Assembly: GCA_000193795.2 (NCBI GenBank)
Contig: AEPI01000081.1
Span: 61,459 to 125,458 of the forward strand
DNA length: 64,000 nt
Origin: Neisseria lactamica NS19
GTDB taxonomy: Bacteria > Pseudomonadota > Gammaproteobacteria > Burkholderiales > Neisseriaceae
Reading direction: 5' to 3'
Below the pieces are notes generated by a model, which searched no databases, had not been told where the DNA came from, and worked only from the letters and a program-made list of their open reading frames with translations. The number at the start of each line of letters is the position of its first letter. Positions within the stretch are counted from its first letter, which is position 1. Of this stretch, positions 59,561-64,000 are shown one piece after another. A program made the position numbers and the translations under genes.

Positions 59561-60604
59561 ATGAGCAAAAAAATCAAAGCCGGCATTGTCGGCGCGACGG
59601 GCTACACGGGCGTGGAACTGCTGCGCCTGCTTGCCGCCCATCCCGATGTCGAAGTTGCCGCCGCCACCGCCCGCAGCGAAGCCGGAACCGCAGTTGCCGA
59701 TTACTTTCCGAATTTGCGCGGCGCGTACCGCCTCCGTTTCCAAACGCCCGAAGAGGCAGGGCTGGAAAAATGCGATGTGGTCTTCTTCGCCACGCCCAAC
59801 GGCGTTGCGATGAAAGACGCGCCGCGCCTTTTGGAACAGGGCGTGCGCGTTATCGACCTTTCCGCCGACTTCCGCATACGCGACATCCCGGTATGGGAAC
59901 ACTGGTACGGTATGCCCCACGCCGCCCCCGGCCTCGTTTCCCAAGCCGTGTACGGATTGAGCGAACTCAACCGCGAAGCCGTCAGGCAGGCGCGCCTCGT
60001 CGCCAACCCGGGCTGCTACCCGACCTGCGTATCCCTGCCGCTCGTACCGTTATTGCGGCAATGCCGTCTGAAACCCGGTATGCCGCTGATTGCCGACTGC
60101 AAATCCGGCGTGTCCGGCGCGGGCAGGAAGGCGGCTGCCGGTTCGCTGTTGTGCGAAGCCGGCGACAACTTCAAAGCCTACGGCATAGCCGGACACCGCC
60201 ACCTGCCCGAAATCAGACAGACCGTCGCCGGGCTTCAGGAGGGCGTGGCGGAGGGTTTGGTGTTTACGCCGCACCTCGCGCCGATGATACGCGGTATGCA
60301 CGCCACCGTTTACCTCCACCTTTCAGACGGCATCTGCCCCGAAACCGTTTTGCGCGACTACTACCGCGACAGCCCGTTCGTGGACATCCTGCCCGCCGGT
60401 TCGACACCCGAAACCCGCAGCGTGCGCGGCGCAAACCTCTGCCGCATCAGCATCCAACAGGCGGCGCAATCCGATGTGTGGGTCGTCCTTTCCGTCATCG
60501 ACAACCTCGTCAAAGGCGCGGCGGGTCAGGCAGTCCAAAATATGAACATTATGTTCGGACTGGAGGAAACACACGGCTTGGACGCAATCCCCCTGCTCCC
60601 CTGA
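59561..60604 (+). CDS. argC: N-acetyl-gamma-glutamyl-phosphate reductase
   Basis: ArgC reduces N-acetylglutamyl phosphate in arginine synthesis. The 347-residue protein has the nucleotide-binding GATGYTGVELLRLL, the catalytic Cys152 in VANPGCYPT and GHRHLPEIRQT. In-frame uptake sequences are read as QCRLKPGM and LSDGI. AAAGGAAAAACC precedes the ATG. Confidence 0.96.
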   Translation: MSKKIKAGIVGATGYTGVELLRLLAAHPDVEVAAATARSEAGTAVADYFPNLRGAYRLRFQTPEEAGLEKCDVVFFATPNGVAMKDAPRLLEQGVRVIDLSADFRIRDIPVWEHWYGMPHAAPGLVSQAVYGLSELNREAVRQARLVANPGCYPTCVSLPLVPLLRQCRLKPGMPLIADCKSGVSGAGRKAAAGSLLCEAGDNFKAYGIAGHRHLPEIRQTVAGLQEGVAEGLVFTPHLAPMIRGMHATVYLHLSDGICPETVLRDYYRDSPFVDILPAGSTPETRSVRGANLCRISIQQAAQSDVWVVLSVIDNLVKGAAGQAVQNMNIMFGLEETHGLDAIPLLP

Positions 60605-60987
60605 AGCGCAAACGGCAAACCGCAGGTATCGTGCCTGCGTTTTTTGATGCCGTCTGAACGCGGCGGTTTTTTGGTTCGGACGGCTTTTGACCCATCATTC
60701 CCACGCAGACGGAATCCGGTTTGTTAAGTTTCGGTTGTTTCGGCGTTTCGGTAAACTTCCAAATCGTCATTCCCGCGAAAACACAAACCTAAAACCCCGT
60801 CATTTCCGCGAAAGTGGGAATCTAGAAATGAAAAGCAACAGGAATTTATCGGAAATGACCGTATCCGAACGGACCGGATTTCCGCCCACTTGGGAATAAC
60901 GTGATTTGAAATCATGAAAATGTGTCAAAAATAGCGAAAAATCAGATTCCGTTGCACTTTTTTCCAATATTTCAGACGGTATTTCGC
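60605..60987. other. Gap between argC and recG with decayed repeats
   Basis: Contains a hairpin of one uptake sequence and a variant arm (60648-60684) as argC terminator. Three degenerate dRS3-like blocks follow (near 60699, 60769 and ATTTCCGCGAAAGTGGGAAT at 60802-60821). No gene is seen. Confidence 0.7.
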
Positions 60988-63030
60988 TCACACGCCCAAA
61001 TAACCTTCCCTGCCGGAAAGCCACCTTGCCAGATGCGCTTCGACGATTTCGGGGTTTTGTTCAATCAGCATCGGGGCGGTTTCGCGCGCCTGTTCTAAAA
61101 GGTGTAAGTCTTCTTCGAGCTTGGCGAAGCGCAGCATAGGCACGCCGCTTTGACGCGCGCCGAGAAATTCGCCAGGGCCGCGGATGTTGAGGTCTTGGCG
61201 GGCGATTTCAAAGCCGTCGGTGTGTTCGTAAATCACTTTCAGCCGCGCTTTGGCGAGTTCGCCCAAAGGTTCGGCAAACAGGAGGACGCACACGCTTTCC
61301 GCCGCGCCGCGCCCTACCCGTCCGCGTAATTGGTGCAGCTGCGCCAAGCCCATGCGCTCGGCGTGTTCGATGACCATCAGGGCGGCGTTGGGCACATCTA
61401 CGCCGACTTCGATAACGGTAGTCGCAACCAAGACATTCAGTTCCCCCGAAGAAAACCGCGCCATCACTTCGGCCTTTTCGGCGGCCTTCATACGCCCGTG
61501 CACCAGTCCGATATTGAGTTCGGGCAATGCCGTCTGAAGCCGGGCGAGGGTTTCGGCGGCAGTTTGCAGTTGCAGGGTTTCGCTTTCTTCAATCAATGGG
61601 CAGACCCAATACGCCTGCCGCCCTTTGCGGCAAGTATTCAGGACGAAGCCTTCGACTTCGGCGCGGCGGACGTTGTTGACAAGGCGCGTTTTAACCGGCG
61701 TGCGCCCGGGCGGCAGTTTGTCAATAACGGACACGTCCAAATCGGCGAAAAAACTCATCGCAAGCGTGCGCGGGATGGGTGTGGCGGACATCATCAGCTG
61801 ATGGACTTCGCGCCCTTTGTTTTTGAGGGCGAGGCGTTGGGCAACGCCGAAACGGTGCTGTTCGTCCACGACGGTCAAGCCCAAATTGTGAAACGCCACA
61901 CCGTCTGAAAACAAGGCGTGCGTGCCGACGGCGATTTTGACGCTGCCGTCGGCGAGTTTGGCTTTGGCTTCGTCTTTGGCTTTTTTACGCAAACTGCCAA
62001 AAAGGCGGACAACTTCAATGCCCAACGGCTCAAGCCATTGTTTGAACTTGATGAAATGCTGTTCGGCAAGAATTTCAGTGGGTGCCATTACGGCAACCTG
62101 CGCGCCGGATTCGATGGCGGTCAAAGCAGACAAAGCAGCGACTATGGTTTTGCCGCTGCCGACATCGCCTTGCAGCAGGCGGTGCATCGGGTGCGTTTGC
62201 GCCATATCGGTTTGAATTTCGGCCAACACGTTTTCTTGTGCATCGGTCAGGGCAAACGGCAGGGCTTGGCGCAGGGCTTGGGTCAATACGCCATTGCCGC
62301 GCAATGCCGCCGCCGAGCCGCCGATGCGCTTCTGCCGCGCCAAGCGCATAGAAAGCTGTTGCGCCAAAAGTTCGTCGAATTTGAGCCGCTGCCACGCAGG
62401 CAACGTGCCGTCTGAAAGCTGATGAATCGTGAAACTCGGCGGCGGCGAATGCAAAAGGCGCAGGCTTTCGGCAAGGTGCGGCAGCTTCAGACGGCATAGC
62501 AGGGCATCGGGCAGGGTGTCGTGCAGTGGCGTAACGTCCAACGCCGTCTGAATGATGCGGCGCAAAGTGGGCTGGTTCAAACCGTTTACGGTCGGGTAAA
62601 CCGGCGTGAGGCTTTCCGCCAAACCGCCGCCCCCGGCATCTCGGATTTTGGGATGAATCATCTCGTCGCCGTAAAACCCGTGTTTGATTTCGCCCACGGC
62701 GCGGATGCGCTTGCCGACCGCCGTCTGCTTCTGATGGCCGGCGTAAAAGTGGATGAAGCGCAGAAAAAGGACGCTGCCGGAACCGTCGGCGATTTGGACA
62801 ATCAACTGCTTGCGCGGCTTAAAAGTTACTTCCTGATGGATAACTTTGCCCTCGACCTGGCACGGCACGCCGACCGGAGCGTCCTTAATCGGCATAATGT
62901 GCGTCTCGTCCTCGTAACGCAACGGCAGGTGCAACACCAAATCCCACGCGGTATGGAGCTTGAGTTTTTCGAGTTTCTTGGCGGAAACATCGGTGATTTT
63001 GAGCTGTTTTTGGGTTTCGGGCGACATCAT
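60988..63030 (-). CDS. recG: ATP-dependent DNA helicase RecG
   Basis: RecG reverses stalled forks and processes Holliday junctions. The 680-residue protein has the N-terminal wedge domain, Walker A GDVGSGKT (about residue 288), the DEQH box in VVDEQHRFGVAQR, TATPIPRTLA, and motifs V/VI VIEVGVDVPNA and QLRGRVGRG. Uptake sequences are embedded. Start is one of two adjacent Met codons at 63030 and 63027. Confidence 0.97.
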   Translation of the reverse strand: MMSPETQKQLKITDVSAKKLEKLKLHTAWDLVLHLPLRYEDETHIMPIKDAPVGVPCQVEGKVIHQEVTFKPRKQLIVQIADGSGSVLFLRFIHFYAGHQKQTAVGKRIRAVGEIKHGFYGDEMIHPKIRDAGGGGLAESLTPVYPTVNGLNQPTLRRIIQTALDVTPLHDTLPDALLCRLKLPHLAESLRLLHSPPPSFTIHQLSDGTLPAWQRLKFDELLAQQLSMRLARQKRIGGSAAALRGNGVLTQALRQALPFALTDAQENVLAEIQTDMAQTHPMHRLLQGDVGSGKTIVAALSALTAIESGAQVAVMAPTEILAEQHFIKFKQWLEPLGIEVVRLFGSLRKKAKDEAKAKLADGSVKIAVGTHALFSDGVAFHNLGLTVVDEQHRFGVAQRLALKNKGREVHQLMMSATPIPRTLAMSFFADLDVSVIDKLPPGRTPVKTRLVNNVRRAEVEGFVLNTCRKGRQAYWVCPLIEESETLQLQTAAETLARLQTALPELNIGLVHGRMKAAEKAEVMARFSSGELNVLVATTVIEVGVDVPNAALMVIEHAERMGLAQLHQLRGRVGRGAAESVCVLLFAEPLGELAKARLKVIYEHTDGFEIARQDLNIRGPGEFLGARQSGVPMLRFAKLEEDLHLLEQARETAPMLIEQNPEIVEAHLARWLSGREGYLGV

Positions 63031-63073
63031 AGGCAGATTCCTTTGGACGCGCTTATTTTATCCGAAAACAAAA

Positions 63074-63102
63074 ATGCCGTCTGAAACGGATTCAGACGGC
63101 AT
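63074..63102. terminator. Uptake-sequence hairpin between secB and recG
   Basis: ATGCCGTCTGAAAC...GATTCAGACGGCAT, a tight hairpin just after the secB stop on the minus strand, separating it from recG. Confidence 0.8.
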
Positions 63103-63116
63103 CAGACGGGCAGGAA

Positions 63117-63560
63117 TCAAGCCCCGGCGGCTCCGGCTTCCTGCTGTTGCTGGTAAATCGCCTCGAAATTAATCGGCGCGAGCAGGACGGGCGGGAAGCC
63201 GGCGCGCGTTACCGTGCCGGAAACGGCTTCGCGCGCGTAAGGGAAGAGGATGTTCGGACACGCCACGCCCAAGAGCAGCTGCACGTCTTCTTCGGGGATG
63301 TTTTCCAAACGGAAGATGCCGCTTTGGGTTACTTCGTTCAAAAACATCGTGCGCTCATTATCCAATTTGGCGGTAACGGTTACGGTAACGTCCACGTTGT
63401 AGTAGCCGTCTTCCAGCTTTTGGCTGCCGGTGGAAACGCGCATATCCACTTCGGGCTCGCCCTGTTCCAAAAAGATTTGCGGCGCGTGCGGCACTTCCAA
63501 AGACAAATCTTTGACATACAGACGCTCGATGCTGAATACGGGTTGCAGTTCTTCGCTCAT
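63117..63560 (-). CDS. secB: Protein-export chaperone SecB
   Basis: SecB holds preproteins unfolded for SecA. The 147-residue protein shows FSIERLYVKDLSLEVPHAP, CPNILFPYAREAVS and the C-terminal FPPVLLAPINFEAIY of the family (parts quoted). Length is typical. grxC lies 20 bases upstream, in the common grxC-secB order. Confidence 0.97.
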   Translation of the reverse strand: MSEELQPVFSIERLYVKDLSLEVPHAPQIFLEQGEPEVDMRVSTGSQKLEDGYYNVDVTVTVTAKLDNERTMFLNEVTQSGIFRLENIPEEDVQLLLGVACPNILFPYAREAVSGTVTRAGFPPVLLAPINFEAIYQQQQEAGAAGA

Positions 63561-63580
63561 TTTGTTTTCCTGGTTGGGGG

Positions 63581-63838
63581 TTAAGGGTTCAGCAGTCCGT
63601 CCAAACCGCCTTCCTGCTGAAGGCGGTAGAGGTCGGTAAATCCGCCGACGTGCGTGTCTCCGATAAAAATCTGCGGCACGCTGCGCTGTCCGGAACGCCG
63701 CTGCATTTCGGCAAAGGCTTCAGGATCCGCATCGATGCGGATTTCGCCGATGTTTTCCACGCCGGCGGCCTGCAGCAGCCTTTTCGCCATCGTGCAGTAG
63801 GGGCAGAACGGACCTGTATATATCGTAACGGCCTGCAT
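63581..63838 (-). CDS. grxC: Glutaredoxin 3
   Basis: Glutathione-dependent disulfide reductase of 85 residues. The redox motif is C12-P-Y-C15 in GPFCPYCTMAKRLL, with the cis-Pro in RSVPQIFIGDTHVGGFTDL. MQAVTIYTG at 63838 is the preferred start, with GTGGAAA upstream. Longer starts at 63844 and 63862 are possible but not conserved in character. Confidence 0.94.
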   Translation of the reverse strand: MQAVTIYTGPFCPYCTMAKRLLQAAGVENIGEIRIDADPEAFAEMQRRSGQRSVPQIFIGDTHVGGFTDLYRLQQEGGLDGLLNP

Positions 63839-63974
63839 TTTCATTTTCCACGGAGTTTGCAATGATAATCAATATAGGGGCATTCTCCCCGTTTGGCAAG
63901 TGCCGGGGCGGTGCATTTTCAGACGGCGCGGGCGCAATGTGCCAAAATGTGTTTTTTAAAGTATGATAAGCCTT

Positions 63975-64000
63975 ATGTTTCAACACACGGGACGACACAT
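63975..64000 (+). CDS. Start of a gene running off the window
   Basis: ATGTTTCAACACACGGGACG opens a frame (MFQHTGRH) to the right edge. Only eight residues are visible and the family cannot be named. A preceding AAGCC is a poor ribosome site. Confidence 0.35.

Overview
The window is from a pathogenic-type Neisseria (N. meningitidis / N. gonorrhoeae / N. lactamica group). The evidence is the very high density of the DNA uptake sequence GCCGTCTGAA (usually ATGCCGTCTGAA, often as inverted pairs at gene ends), six Correia elements beginning TATAGTGGATTAA-type ends, several dRS3 repeats (ATTCCC-N8-GGGAAT), a PilV-type minor pilin, and gene content typical of the genus. Most of the window is ordinary chromosome. 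The species cannot be fixed from the sequence alone.

Layout. 1-7640: Na+-translocating NADH:quinone reductase operon nqrA(partial)BCDEF, then apbE and nqrM, which supply covalent FMN and maturation. 7.7-12.1 kb: grpE, cysE, ubiB, an unknown membrane-anchored protein and erpA. 12.2-13.4 kb: a LexA/CI-like S24 repressor divergent from a small secreted protein across an AT-rich gap. 13.5-15.5 kb: dnaK behind a heat-shock promoter. 15.6-22.9 kb is the accessory region: a Fur-box-preceded OprC-like TonB receptor that lacks a recognisable plug, a Tat-type substrate-binding protein broken by two poly-A frameshifts, an ABC permease and ATPase, a low-GC cadD cadmium-resistance gene of Gram-positive type sitting between duplicated flanks, and an NnrS-family protein. 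23-31.3 kb: priA, an unknown gene flanked by a copy of the priA start, dsbC, macAB and pilV. 31.4-38.7 kb: adhP with a perfect Zur-type operator, smc, a phase-variable YadA-like trimeric autotransporter (18 CAAG repeats, out of frame) and lpxH. 38.8-53.9 kb: lctP with a GntR-type operator, a zinc-finger protein, tyrB, hemC, ybeY-corC, two NhaC antiporters, gluP, a YqaA-type protein, nth, an HtrA-type lipoprotein protease, nagZ and tRNA-Pro(CGG). 54-57.4 kb: queE, queD and queC for queuosine precursor synthesis, with DUF1304 and DUF1543 genes. 57.8-64 kb: a YihY-type protein, a small secreted protein, argC, recG, secB, grxC and the first bases of another gene.

Themes. Sodium energetics (NQR plus two NhaC antiporters) and stress or metal handling (RpoH promoters at dnaK and grpE, Fur and Zur boxes, cadD, nnrS) recur. 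The most unusual stretches are the 15.6-22.9 kb metal island and the phase-OFF autotransporter. All names come from reading the translations; no database search was run.
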